Origin: Oligoflexus sp.
GTDB lineage: Bacteria; Bdellovibrionota_B; Oligoflexia; Oligoflexales; Oligoflexaceae
Reading direction: 5' to 3'
DNA: 64,000 bases
NCBI RefSeq assembly: GCF_035712445.1
Contig: NZ_DASTAT010000076.1
Coordinates: forward strand, 24,452-88,451
The notes beneath the pieces were generated by a model. The model did not search any database. It saw only the letters and a list, made by a program, of their open reading frames with translations, and had not been told where the DNA came from. The position numbers were made by a program, and so were the translations under genes. Within the stretch, counting starts at the first letter, position 1. Every line of letters begins with the position of its first letter. Shown here piece after piece: positions 46,630 through 54,789 of this stretch.

Positions 46630-46759
46630 TGGGCTTTCCTCGGAATGGTGGGAACGACTCCCGATTATACCTGTATGGGTCCATACAGCAAGGCGCAGGA
46701 ACGGCCAGACCAGGTCCTTGTGACCTCATCGCGGGGCTACTCTTTGGTCATATCCAGAT

Positions 46760-46776
46760 TTGGAATAAGCTTCCAA
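46760..46776. promoter_or_regulatory. Inverted repeat before the sulfate operon
   Basis: TTGGAA and TTCCAA flank TAAGC, 68 bp before the sbp ATG. It fits a LysR-type T-N11-A site. CysB-like protein from the same operon is the probable ligand. Confidence 0.55.
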
Positions 46777-46844
46777 GAATTACTTCGTTCAGTGCCCCGG
46801 GCCGGGTCGTTAGGATGCCCCCTGACACATCAGGGAGGTTTGTC

Positions 46845-47843
46845 ATGCGCCTGCGAAAGTACCTTACAAGTTTTCTCTCCGGTACGCTGCTCATTTCCAG
46901 CCTGGCCCAGGGCAAAGCCTTGCTCAATGTGTCCTACGATCCCACGCGGGAGCTTTATAAAGATATCAACCACGAATTCACCGCAGCCTGGAAAAGCAAG
47001 ACCGGCGAGGATCTGGATGTTCGCCAGTCCCATGGCGGATCCGGCAAGCAGGCCCGGGCCATCATGGATGGTTTGGATGCCGACGTGGCGACTCTGGCTC
47101 TGTCCTATGACATAGATGCCATGGTGGATCGCGGACTGGTGGCTCCTGACTGGCAAAAAAGACTTGGGGAACGATCCGCACCCTATACCTCGACCATCGT
47201 GTTCCTGGTTCGCAAGGGGAACCCGAAAGGGATCAAGGATTGGAATGATCTTGTGAAACCCGGCATTGCCGTCGTGACGCCGAACCCCAAGACAAGTGGC
47301 GGTGCCCGTTGGAATTACCTGGCGGCCTGGGGTTATGCCCTGAAACAACCCGGAGGGAATGACGCCAAGGCCCAGGAATTTGTGCGCGCGCTTTATCAGA
47401 ATGTGAAGGTGCTGGATGCCGGGGCGCGTGGGGCAACGACCACTTTTGCGGAAAGGCGCATCGGGGATGTGCTGCTGACCTGGGAAAATGAAGCGTTTCT
47501 GGCGCTCAAGGAACTCGGGAAGGATAAGTTTGAACTGATCACGCCGAGTGTTTCAATCCTGGCCGAACCGTCCGTGGCTGTTGTGGATAAAGTTGTGGAT
47601 AAAAAAGGAACGCGGAAACAGGCCGAGGCTTATCTTCAGTATCTTTACACAGATAAGGCCCAGGACATCGTCGCTCAGCATGGTTTCCGTCCGCGGTCCG
47701 CGGCGGCTCAGAAAAAATATGAGGCCACGTTCAGACCGATCAAGTTCTTTACCATAGATGAACTCTTTGGGGGTTGGCGTGCAGCCCAAAAGAAGCACTT
47801 TGATGATGGCGGGACTTTTGACCAGATTCATGGCGTGGGCTGA
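46845..47843 (+). CDS. sbp: Sulfate/thiosulfate-binding protein
   Basis: ATG 46845 with GGGAGG upstream; the open frame from 46629 is not coding. It has 332 residues with a signal peptide ending near SLAQG. The mature start is [20 protein letters not shown], the hallmark of Sbp/Cys[22 protein letters not shown] and [20 protein letters not shown] supply anion-binding residues. It captures sulfate or thiosulfate in the periplasm for CysTWA. First gene of a five-gene operon; 3 bp separate it from cysT. Confidence 0.97.
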   Translation: MRLRKYLTSFLSGTLLISSLAQGKALLNVSYDPTRELYKDINHEFTAAWKSKTGEDLDVRQSHGGSGKQARAIMDGLDADVATLALSYDIDAMVDRGLVAPDWQKRLGERSAPYTSTIVFLVRKGNPKGIKDWNDLVKPGIAVVTPNPKTSGGARWNYLAAWGYALKQPGGNDAKAQEFVRALYQNVKVLDAGARGATTTFAERRIGDVLLTWENEAFLALKELGKDKFELITPSVSILAEPSVAVVDKVVDKKGTRKQAEAYLQYLYTDKAQDIVAQHGFRPRSAAAQKKYEATFRPIKFFTIDELFGGWRAAQKKHFDDGGTFDQIHGVG

Positions 47844-47846
47844 ACG

Positions 47847-48689
47847 ATGACCACTGCTGCCAAGACACGATCCATCGTCCCCGGGTTTCGCCTCACGTTA
47901 GGCGTGACCCTTTTTTATTTGGTCCTGATGGTGGTTATTCCGCTGGCTGGACTGGTGTTTAAAACGTCAACTTTGAGCTGGGATCAGCTGTGGCGAACAG
48001 TCAGTTCGCCAAGGGTTTTGGCGGCTGTGCGTTTGAGCGTGGGGGCAGCCTTGGCCGCGGCGCTTGTCAATGCCGTGTTTGGAACGCTTTTGGCCTGGGT
48101 CCTGACCCGCTATAAATTTCCAGGCCGATCGCTGGTGGATGCCCTGGTGGATTTGCCGGTCGCGTTGCCGACGGCGGTTGCGGGGCTGGCCTTGACCGCC
48201 ATTTATAGTGATAACGGTATGATTGGACGCTTCACGCAGGATGTCTTTGGCTGGTCAGTGGCTTTTACGCCGACCGGGGTTTTTATTGCTTTGGTCTTTG
48301 TCGGGATTCCTTTTCTGGTGCGTACGGTTCAGCCTGTTTTGCAGGATTTGGAGAAAGCGCATGAAGAGGCGGGCGCCACCCTGGGGGCTTCGTCCTGGCA
48401 GAATTTTCGCTATGTGCTTCTTCCCCAGCTTATGCCCGCGATTGTAACCGGAGGCGCGCTCGCCTTTGGGCGTGCGGTGGGGGAATATGGGTCCGTTATC
48501 TTTATCGCAGGCAATGTGCCAATGGTTTCGGAAATCGCTCCACTGCTGATCGTCAGCAAGCTGGAGCAGTATGATTATGCGGGTGCGACGGCGATTGCCC
48601 TCGTGCTTTTGGGTATTTCGATCATCATGCTGACGGCGATCAATCATCTGCAGACCCGACTTCAACGCTATCGACAACCTTTGGTGTAA
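47847..48689 (+). CDS. cysT: Sulfate ABC transporter permease CysT
   Basis: It has 280 residues from ATG 47847. Six membrane segments and the EAA loop (EEAGATLGASSWQNFRYVLLPQLMPAI) mark a binding-protein-dependent permease. It begins VTLFYLVLMVVIPLAGLVFKTS, as in CysT/CysU. It pairs with CysW in the inner membrane to move sulfate. Confidence 0.96.
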   Translation: MTTAAKTRSIVPGFRLTLGVTLFYLVLMVVIPLAGLVFKTSTLSWDQLWRTVSSPRVLAAVRLSVGAALAAALVNAVFGTLLAWVLTRYKFPGRSLVDALVDLPVALPTAVAGLALTAIYSDNGMIGRFTQDVFGWSVAFTPTGVFIALVFVGIPFLVRTVQPVLQDLEKAHEEAGATLGASSWQNFRYVLLPQLMPAIVTGGALAFGRAVGEYGSVIFIAGNVPMVSEIAPLLIVSKLEQYDYAGATAIALVLLGISIIMLTAINHLQTRLQRYRQPLV

Positions 48690-48691
48690 TC

Positions 48692-49573
48692 ATGAGTGAA
48701 TCCGCCTCGACGCTTGTTTTACAAGGTGCTGTTCTCCCCGCACGCAAAACGCTGGCTCTTTCGGTGCGTAAGCTGGTGCCGGCAGCTTTGATATTCATCG
48801 CGCTCGCTTATTTTACCCTGATACTTTTTCTGCCTTTGGTCACGGTGCTGGTCGAGGCTTTGGACAAAGGCTTTGCGTTCTATGCGGAATCGCTTTTGGA
48901 AGCGGAAGCTTTGGATGCCATGAAGCTGACTCTTCTGATGGCTGTTTTGGTCGTACCTTTGAATGCGGCCTTTGGCATTGCGGCCGCGTGGCTTTTGGGA
49001 AAGTTTCGCTTTCCGGGTCGATCCATACTTTTGACTTTGATTGATCTGCCGCTTTCTGTTTCGCCGGTCGTGGCGGGTTTGGTGTTCGTACTGATGTTCG
49101 GCGCGCAGAGTGCTTTGGGGCCCTGGCTTTTGGAGCATGATATCAAGATTATCTTTGCGCTTCCCGGTATTTGGCTCAGCAGTCTTTTTGTGACTCTTCC
49201 TTATGTTGCGCGTGAGGTCCTGCCGCTTTTGGAGGCCCAGGGCAATGAGCAGGAGGAATCGGCCGTGATGCTCGGGGCCAACGGCTGGCAGACCTTTCGT
49301 TATATCAGTTTGCCCCAGATGAAGTGGGCCTTGATCCATGGCGTGATTCTTTGCAATGCGCGCGTGATGGGGGAATTCGGGGCTGTATCTGTGGTGTCGG
49401 GGCATATCCGTGGCGAGACCAATACGCTGCCTTTGCTCGTGGAAATTCTTTACAACGAATATCAGTTCACGGCAGCCTTTGCCGCCGCTTCAGTGCTGGC
49501 TGTCCTGGCTCTTATAACTCTTGTGATCAAACGTGTAGCCGTGAAGAATAACGCGATCGTTTCGGAGCATTGA
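48692..49573 (+). CDS. cysW: Sulfate ABC transporter permease CysW
   Basis: It has 293 residues from ATG 48692, 2 bp after cysT. Motifs include FLPLVTVLVEALDKGFAFY and ESAVMLGANGWQTFRYISLPQMKWALIHG (EAA loop), and ARVMGEFGAVSVVSGHIRG, a CysW hallmark. It forms the heterodimeric channel with CysT. The stop overlaps directly onto the cysA start (no gap). Confidence 0.96.
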   Translation: MSESASTLVLQGAVLPARKTLALSVRKLVPAALIFIALAYFTLILFLPLVTVLVEALDKGFAFYAESLLEAEALDAMKLTLLMAVLVVPLNAAFGIAAAWLLGKFRFPGRSILLTLIDLPLSVSPVVAGLVFVLMFGAQSALGPWLLEHDIKIIFALPGIWLSSLFVTLPYVAREVLPLLEAQGNEQEESAVMLGANGWQTFRYISLPQMKWALIHGVILCNARVMGEFGAVSVVSGHIRGETNTLPLLVEILYNEYQFTAAFAAASVLAVLALITLVIKRVAVKNNAIVSEH

Positions 49574-50596
49574 ATGAGAATCTCCCTTCGTCAAATCGAA
49601 AAGGCTTTTGGTGGCACTCCAGTCCTGAAGGGTGTCAGCTGTGAAATCGAGCAGGGTGAATTCGTCACGCTTCTGGGACCTTCGGGCTGTGGCAAGACCA
49701 CGCTGCTGCGCATTATCGCGGGGCTTGAAAGTGCGGATCGCGGTTCGGTCCTTTTTGATGGCTTCGATGCCGCGCAGTGGACCATTCAGGAACGCCGCGT
49801 GGGTTTTGTGTTTCAGCATTACGCGCTGTTTCCCCATCTTTCGGTGTTTGATAACGTGGCCTTTGGTCTGCGCATGCGCTCGCGTCGCACGCGTTTGCCC
49901 GAGGGCGCCATCACGAAAAAGGTGCGCGAGCTTTTGGAGCTTGTGCAGCTGGGGCATCTGGCCGAACGTTACCCGCAGCAGCTGTCCGGCGGGCAAAAGC
50001 AGAGGGTGGCGGTGGCCCGTGCCCTGGCGATTGAACCCAGAGTTCTGCTGCTGGATGAACCCTTCGGGGCATTGGATGTTCATGTTCGTCAGGATCTGCG
50101 CGAGCAGCTCCGCAAACTGCAGCAGGAGCTTGGGATCACCTGTCTTCTGGTGACCCATGACCAGGACGAGGCCCTGGCGCTTTCCGATCGTATTATGCTT
50201 TTAAATCAGGGTGTTATCGAGCAGATGGGCCAGCCTGATCAGATCTATCGGGATCCTGAAAGTATTTTTGCCATGAATTATCTTGGGTCGGTGAATGAGG
50301 TTCCGGCGCATCTGGTGCAGACCGGCCGCACGGGGAACGTTTTTGTGAGGGCGCATGACCTGGAATTATTTCCGGCCGTTAGCGGTTCGCCTCAGGCGGA
50401 AATTCGTGCGGTCGTGCCGCGCGGGGCTGTCATTCAAGTGGATTTGGATGCCTTTGATCAGGATTTTTCCGGATCTTTGCGGGTGGAAATCCCTCGGGAT
50501 CGTTGGGACGGGCTCGGTTGGGATCGCGGCCAGCTTGTGTCTTGGAAAATCAAGGCGTATAAAGACTTTCAGCGCCTTGTGAGCCAGGAACAATAG
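49574..50596 (+). CDS. cysA: Sulfate ABC transporter ATPase CysA
   Basis: It has 340 residues. Walker A is GPSGCGKTTLLRIIAG, the signature is LSGGQKQRVAVARAL, Walker B is VLLLDEPFGALD and the H-loop is LVTHDQDEAL. The C-terminal ~100 residues form the regulatory TOBE-like domain. It hydrolyses ATP to drive sulfate import through CysTW. Confidence 0.96.
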   Translation: MRISLRQIEKAFGGTPVLKGVSCEIEQGEFVTLLGPSGCGKTTLLRIIAGLESADRGSVLFDGFDAAQWTIQERRVGFVFQHYALFPHLSVFDNVAFGLRMRSRRTRLPEGAITKKVRELLELVQLGHLAERYPQQLSGGQKQRVAVARALAIEPRVLLLDEPFGALDVHVRQDLREQLRKLQQELGITCLLVTHDQDEALALSDRIMLLNQGVIEQMGQPDQIYRDPESIFAMNYLGSVNEVPAHLVQTGRTGNVFVRAHDLELFPAVSGSPQAEIRAVVPRGAVIQVDLDAFDQDFSGSLRVEIPRDRWDGLGWDRGQLVSWKIKAYKDFQRLVSQEQ

Positions 50597-50607
50597 GACC
50601 CCAAGCC

Positions 50608-51531
50608 ATGAACTTTCAGCAGCTTCGTATCGTTCGCGAGACCATTCGCCGGGATTTTAACCTGACTGATGTGGCGGCTGCTCTTTATACCTCGCAGCCT
50701 GGGGTCAGCAAGCACATCAAGGATCTTGAGGATGAGCTTGGTATCGAGATCTTCGTGCGGCGGGGGAAGCGTCTTCTAGGTTTAACGCCTGCCGGTCGCG
50801 AGCTGGCCGAAGTCGTGGAACGCATTCTGGTGGATTCCCAGAACCTGAAACGCATTGCTGATCAGTTCGCAAGTCGCGATCAGGGGCATATGCTGATTGC
50901 CACGACGCATACCCAGGCGCGTTATGCTCTTCCTGATGTCATCAAAAGTTTCAAACGCAGTTTTCCGCGGGTGCATCTCGCTTTGCATCAGGGCAGTCCG
51001 CGTGAGATCGCGACTATGGTTGTGAGCGGTGAGGCGGATTTTGCGATTGCCACCGAGGGACTGGATAATATTCCTGAGATCGTGAGTTTTCCCTGCTACA
51101 GCTGGCATCATGCGGTGATTGTTCCTGTGGGGCATCCTTTGGCTCAGCTGGAAAAACTAACAGTCGAGGCGCTGGCGGAATACCCTATCATCACCTATCA
51201 GGAGGGGTTTACGGGGCGCTATCAGATCGATGCTGCATTTTCTGCGGCGGGGCTTACGCCGGATATCGTTCTCTCTGCGATTGATGCGGATGTGATCAAG
51301 ACCTATGTCGAGGTTGGACTTGGCATCGGCATCATCGCTTCGATGGCCTTTAACCCAGGTCGTGATCACGGCCTGCGGCTTTTGGATACGAGCCATATCT
51401 TTGAACGCAGCGTGACCAAGGTCGGCGTGCGTCGCGGGCATTACCTGCGGGATTATTCTTACCGTTTCCTCGAAACCCTGACGCCGGAATTGAAAGAAGC
51501 CACGGTTCGCGCGGCTTTGAGTCGGGAATAA
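50608..51531 (+). CDS. cysB: LysR-family regulator, CysB-like
   Basis: ATG 50608 after AGGACC. It has 307 residues. The HTH is in NLTDVAAALYTSQPGVSKHIKDLEDELG, followed by EIFVRRGKRLLGLTPAG, both CysB/Cbl-like. The effector domain has FAIATEGLDN and EYPIITYQEGFTGR, typical of CysB-group proteins that bind N-acetylserine or sulfate. Unlike E. coli, it is the last gene of the transport operon it probably controls, suggesting an autoregulatory loop. Confidence 0.95.
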   Translation: MNFQQLRIVRETIRRDFNLTDVAAALYTSQPGVSKHIKDLEDELGIEIFVRRGKRLLGLTPAGRELAEVVERILVDSQNLKRIADQFASRDQGHMLIATTHTQARYALPDVIKSFKRSFPRVHLALHQGSPREIATMVVSGEADFAIATEGLDNIPEIVSFPCYSWHHAVIVPVGHPLAQLEKLTVEALAEYPIITYQEGFTGRYQIDAAFSAAGLTPDIVLSAIDADVIKTYVEVGLGIGIIASMAFNPGRDHGLRLLDTSHIFERSVTKVGVRRGHYLRDYSYRFLETLTPELKEATVRAALSRE

Positions 51532-51558
51532 CAGCCTTCCGATACATTCATTCTGTTG

Positions 51559-52824
51559 CTACTTTTTAAGGGCCTTATCCAAGTATCCAATTCTTTTTTC
51601 GCTTTCGTTGGCAATCTTTCGGAACGTTTTGGCAAGTGTGGCTGGCCAAGGGTCCAGCCAACTGTTTTCGCTCAAGCCATCTCTAACGTGTTCCATGATC
51701 TTGCGCCAGCGGTTGCTGACGAAGTCTCCGCGCAGACCTAATTTTTTTGAAAAAGCAGCGACTCTATCCGGAGTGATCTTGTCCCAATTGGATACTTCTG
51801 CAATCCGGAAAGCAAACTGGGAATTGTACTGAGGATAGATACTCGTGCAGATCAAGTCGTAAAAGGGAGCAAGTATGGGGCCCTGAGCCGTGTGAAGGAA
51901 AGAAAGATTCTTTGCATGACTATCATTATTGCCGATGGCAAGATTGAACCCGACCCAGTCGAGCAGGGCAAGAAGGTCTCGAGCAGCGCTGGACGAATGA
52001 TCACGGATCAGATTGTAGCAGTCTGAGAAAGACGGGCCGCCGTGCTTTTCATACTTCTCTTTGCTCGGTCGACCGAGAGCCTGACAAAAGTCCTGGGTAT
52101 GAATCCGTTTTATGGAATTTTCTGCGAGGCTGCGATCGAATCTCTCTATTACAAATAAAGGTATTTTTTTACCCAATATGGAAACGCGAGGTACAGGAAG
52201 TCCGCATTTTTCAGCAAGCCGCATGCACAAATATTCGTTTTCCACCGAATCCAGAAGCTTATTTCCCGAGCGAATGGGCATTTTAATGATATGAGTGGTA
52301 GGCTTGCCAAAAGGAATCGTCACTGCGCCCCTGCTTAGGCAGCATGGAATCTTTGCCTGAGCCCCAGCAAGTGAGAAAGGTGGTGGCTCTCCTTCAGGGT
52401 CAAGCGTTGCTTGAAATGGCAGGCCGTCTTCTATAGCTTTCTCAATGATCTCAAATGGAATGGGAAGGTCCTCTCTGTGACCCTTCACCTTTGCACTATT
52501 GGCCTGGGCATGGATCGACAAAGCACCTGCGCAGTCTTCACCGAAGCGTTCAAGGAAAGTAAAGTCATCAGATTCAGGTAAGCCTGCTATTCTTTCCAAT
52601 TGTCGACGCTGCTCGCCCTCAGGAATTAGATTTTCAAAGAATGATGTGACGATTTTGCCTTGATACGGAGCTTCTTGAAGTGACATTGCTAAACTGAGGG
52701 CAAAAGAATCTTTTTTCTTGAGCCACTCCTGAGCGTAGGAGAATTGAAGCAGTCCATTGGATTCCTCTTCCAAACTCCCAACAAGACACTCTCCGTAGTG
52801 GATATAAAGGGTGTTCTTGCTCAT
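51559..52824 (-). CDS. hipA: HipA family toxin serine/threonine kinase
   Basis: ATG 52824 overlaps the antitoxin stop by 4 bp (ATGA); ATG 52830 is the alternative. It has 421 residues, full length. The Gly-rich loop with likely regulatory Ser151 is in FSLAGAQAK. The ATP-binding Lys181 is in HIIKMP. The catalytic loop is NNDSHAKN (299-306), and the metal-binding Asp323 is in FYDLI. In E. coli HipA phosphorylates GltX and causes growth arrest until HipB binds it. Base composition is visibly AT-richer than neighbours, a sign of horizontal transfer. Confidence 0.94.
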   Translation of the reverse strand: MSKNTLYIHYGECLVGSLEEESNGLLQFSYAQEWLKKKDSFALSLAMSLQEAPYQGKIVTSFFENLIPEGEQRRQLERIAGLPESDDFTFLERFGEDCAGALSIHAQANSAKVKGHREDLPIPFEIIEKAIEDGLPFQATLDPEGEPPPFSLAGAQAKIPCCLSRGAVTIPFGKPTTHIIKMPIRSGNKLLDSVENEYLCMRLAEKCGLPVPRVSILGKKIPLFVIERFDRSLAENSIKRIHTQDFCQALGRPSKEKYEKHGGPSFSDCYNLIRDHSSSAARDLLALLDWVGFNLAIGNNDSHAKNLSFLHTAQGPILAPFYDLICTSIYPQYNSQFAFRIAEVSNWDKITPDRVAAFSKKLGLRGDFVSNRWRKIMEHVRDGLSENSWLDPWPATLAKTFRKIANESEKRIGYLDKALKK

Positions 52825-53051
52825 TTCCATCTCACTTCGATTTGACCATTTAATATTTTGACGAGTTTAAGCACTGTTCCCAATTTGGGTTCGACCTCTC
52901 CCCTTTCAATCCGGCTTAAGCCTTCTTTGGTAAGACCGCAAAGTCCTGCTAAATCAGATTGGCTTAATTTAAGAGATTTCCGACGTCGTCTGATGAAAAT
53001 GACAAATTCTTCAATAGTGTTGGGTTGTTCAGTGCCTGGTATGGTGGCCAT
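52821..53051 (-). CDS. hipB: HipB-like antitoxin repressor
   Basis: ATG 53051 has GGGAG 9 bp upstream. It has 76 residues. The Cro/Xre HTH is in RRRRKSLKLSQSDLAGLCGLTKEGLSRIERGEVEP. As in other hipBA pairs, the antitoxin should neutralise HipA and repress the operon. Three operator-like palindromes lie upstream. Confidence 0.93.
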   Translation of the reverse strand: MATIPGTEQPNTIEEFVIFIRRRRKSLKLSQSDLAGLCGLTKEGLSRIERGEVEPKLGTVLKLVKILNGQIEVRWK

Positions 53052-53075
53052 AATCGTACTCCCTGGCGGGTACAA

Positions 53076-53097
53076 AAATCCAACTCCAGTATGATTT
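53076..53097. promoter_or_regulatory. hipB operator O1 (degenerate)
   Basis: AAATCCAACT-CC-AGTATGATTT. The right arm has two changes from the perfect palindrome. It lies between the hipB ribosome site and the upstream operators, close to the likely RNA start. Confidence 0.72.
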
Positions 53098-53125
53098 TCT
53101 CCTTGGACCTGTAGTTATGCAAGTA

Positions 53126-53147
53126 AAATCCAACTCCAGTTGGATTT
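53126..53147. promoter_or_regulatory. hipB operator O2
   Basis: AAATCCAACT-CC-AGTTGGATTT, a perfect 22-bp palindrome apart from its 2-bp centre. It resembles the HipB site logic (ATCC...GGAT). Start lies 50 bp from O1. Confidence 0.85.
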
Positions 53148-53175
53148 TTTATGCTCGCCTAGTGAAAATCACTAG

Positions 53176-53197
53176 AAATCCAACTGAAGTTGGATTT
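53176..53197. promoter_or_regulatory. hipB operator O3
   Basis: AAATCCAACT-GA-AGTTGGATTT, exactly 50 bp from O2. It is nested in a wider inverted repeat (GTGAAAATC, 53162-53170, and GATTTTCAC, 53193-53201). It ends just before the stop of the cytochrome gene. Confidence 0.85.
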
Positions 53198-53214
53198 TCA
53201 CTCCAAACTGAAAA

Positions 53215-54789
53215 TCAAGGCTGCTTTAGAAACTGGACAAGGATGGAGCGCTCCGAATCAGGAAGAGTTTTATTGGAAGATGCTGGGGGCATCGAACCGT
53301 CTTGAACGCGTAGGATGGGAACTTTTCTGAAAGCGGTTTCGTCACCTATGAATCGGTATTGAGCGGAGAGCGTGCTGTTGGTGTCGTGACAGGATGAACC
53401 TGAGCAGCTGCGTTCCAGAATGGGATTGATGTCGCTTGAGAAACTATAGGTGCTGCTACTTTCGATTGTGGAATCGGATGAGCCGCGGGCGCTGATGAGG
53501 GCCTGGGATTGAAAGATGCCGCGGAGCAGGGCATAGGGTGATTGGTCGGCCGCGGTGAGGAATGCGCTTTGTTCCTCGGTGGAAAGTGCGGACCATGGAC
53601 GGCCGGAGAAGTCTTCCCATGCGCGTTTGCTCATGCATTCGGCAAAGCCGGGGCCGCGTTCGATGTAACTTTCCATAAGAGCCGTGGGGCCGGTGATGTC
53701 CTGGCCGAAGGCGTGGCCGGCCTGGGAATAGTGTTTGGGCCAGCGTTCATAGGTGCCTTGATCGTTCCAGCCGAAGAGGGTGGACGCGAGGTTGTCCATT
53801 CCGTAATGGCAAGTGGCGCATTGGGGACGGGTGACTATGGATTGACCGAGGGCGTTGGTGTCTGGGTTTACGAGCGTGCTGATGCCGCTGGTGTTGAGGG
53901 TGCTGTCGACGTCGTGGCAAAGAAGGGCATCGGTGAGGGCGCGTATGCGGGAGCGTGGGTTATTGAAGCGCCGCATGAAGGCCGGAGTTGTGGCAATGCC
54001 GGAACGCTCTGCGCCGAGAGTCGGAGCTTCGAACCAAGTTTTTTCGTTCATTGGGATCTGGCGAAGACGGGCGATCTCGGAGGCTGTCGGGGCCACCTGC
54101 CAGGGGAATACGTATTGGTTCAGAAGATAGAATTGAGCAAGAGGACGAGTGCCGTAAACGGAAGAGCTGGAGAGAAGATCTTTCCAGCTGAGCTGCTGGC
54201 TGTAAACATATGCCGCACGATGTTTGAATTCCTGGGCGAGGTCGTCCATCAGATCACGCTTCAAGGATTTGGGATAGCATAGGATTTGTTCCGGACCGCA
54301 GCCGCAGCCAGGGCGCAGAAATCCATCCGTCCAGGTGCAGCCGTAATAGGTGCTATTGATGGTGACCGACATCTGTGTGCTGACTATGTTTGAACACATG
54401 GAAATGGTTTCGTCCGCATTCAACCACCAGGCCGTGCTCGAAACGGCCGCATTCGCCGTGCAGTTGCCTTTGCTCGGGCTGTACCAGATGCCTTCGCTAT
54501 TCTGCTCCAGGAAATAAGCATCATCATTCACATGGAAGTAACTGGGCGCACCCAGAAGATCGAAGAAGTACCGCGCGACACGATCCTGATGCGCGGGACT
54601 TGCGAACCATTCGTCGCGGAGCTGATCCACGGTTTTTTCCCCGTTATAAACAGCCTCGGCCTCTTCCCGCGTGGGCGGCTTGTCGCGCAGGACCTGGGAC
54701 AGGTAACGGAGCGTGCGCAGGTCTTCGCGTGGGCCTGCAAAAGCCACAGTGCTCAAAAGGATCAGGACGCAACTAAGTAAGTAGACCAA
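53215..54789 (-). CDS. Exported c-type cytochrome, DUF1588/DUF1592-like
   Basis: TTG 54789 is chosen: GGAGG lies 7 bp upstream and a signal peptide follows (VYLLSCVLILLSTVAFA). It overlaps the previous gene by 17 bp. It has 524 residues. A heme motif CATCH lies in RPQCATCHYGMDNLASTLFGWND, which resembles the DUF1588 signature. A second site, CSGSSCHD, lies near the C-terminus. RIRALTDALLCHD resembles DUF1592. A Cys-rich middle (GCTWTDGFLRPGCGCGPEQILC) may form disulfides. Last gene of a three-gene planctomycete-like unit. Function unknown; probably periplasmic or surface electron transfer. Confidence 0.82.
   Translation of the reverse strand: MVYLLSCVLILLSTVAFAGPREDLRTLRYLSQVLRDKPPTREEAEAVYNGEKTVDQLRDEWFASPAHQDRVARYFFDLLGAPSYFHVNDDAYFLEQNSEGIWYSPSKGNCTANAAVSSTAWWLNADETISMCSNIVSTQMSVTINSTYYGCTWTDGFLRPGCGCGPEQILCYPKSLKRDLMDDLAQEFKHRAAYVYSQQLSWKDLLSSSSVYGTRPLAQFYLLNQYVFPWQVAPTASEIARLRQIPMNEKTWFEAPTLGAERSGIATTPAFMRRFNNPRSRIRALTDALLCHDVDSTLNTSGISTLVNPDTNALGQSIVTRPQCATCHYGMDNLASTLFGWNDQGTYERWPKHYSQAGHAFGQDITGPTALMESYIERGPGFAECMSKRAWEDFSGRPWSALSTEEQSAFLTAADQSPYALLRGIFQSQALISARGSSDSTIESSSTYSFSSDINPILERSCSGSSCHDTNSTLSAQYRFIGDETAFRKVPILRVQDGSMPPASSNKTLPDSERSILVQFLKQP

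Noticed and set aside
44530-47115. 861-codon open frame antisense to dnaE
   Set aside because: It covers the dnaE coding strand exactly and runs into the sbp leader; the dnaE frame has all polymerase motifs, so this is a shadow.
53076-53197. CRISPR-like repeat array
   Set aside because: Three 22-bp palindromes at 50-bp spacing resemble repeats, but their position before hipB and dyad symmetry make them operators; no cas genes are present.
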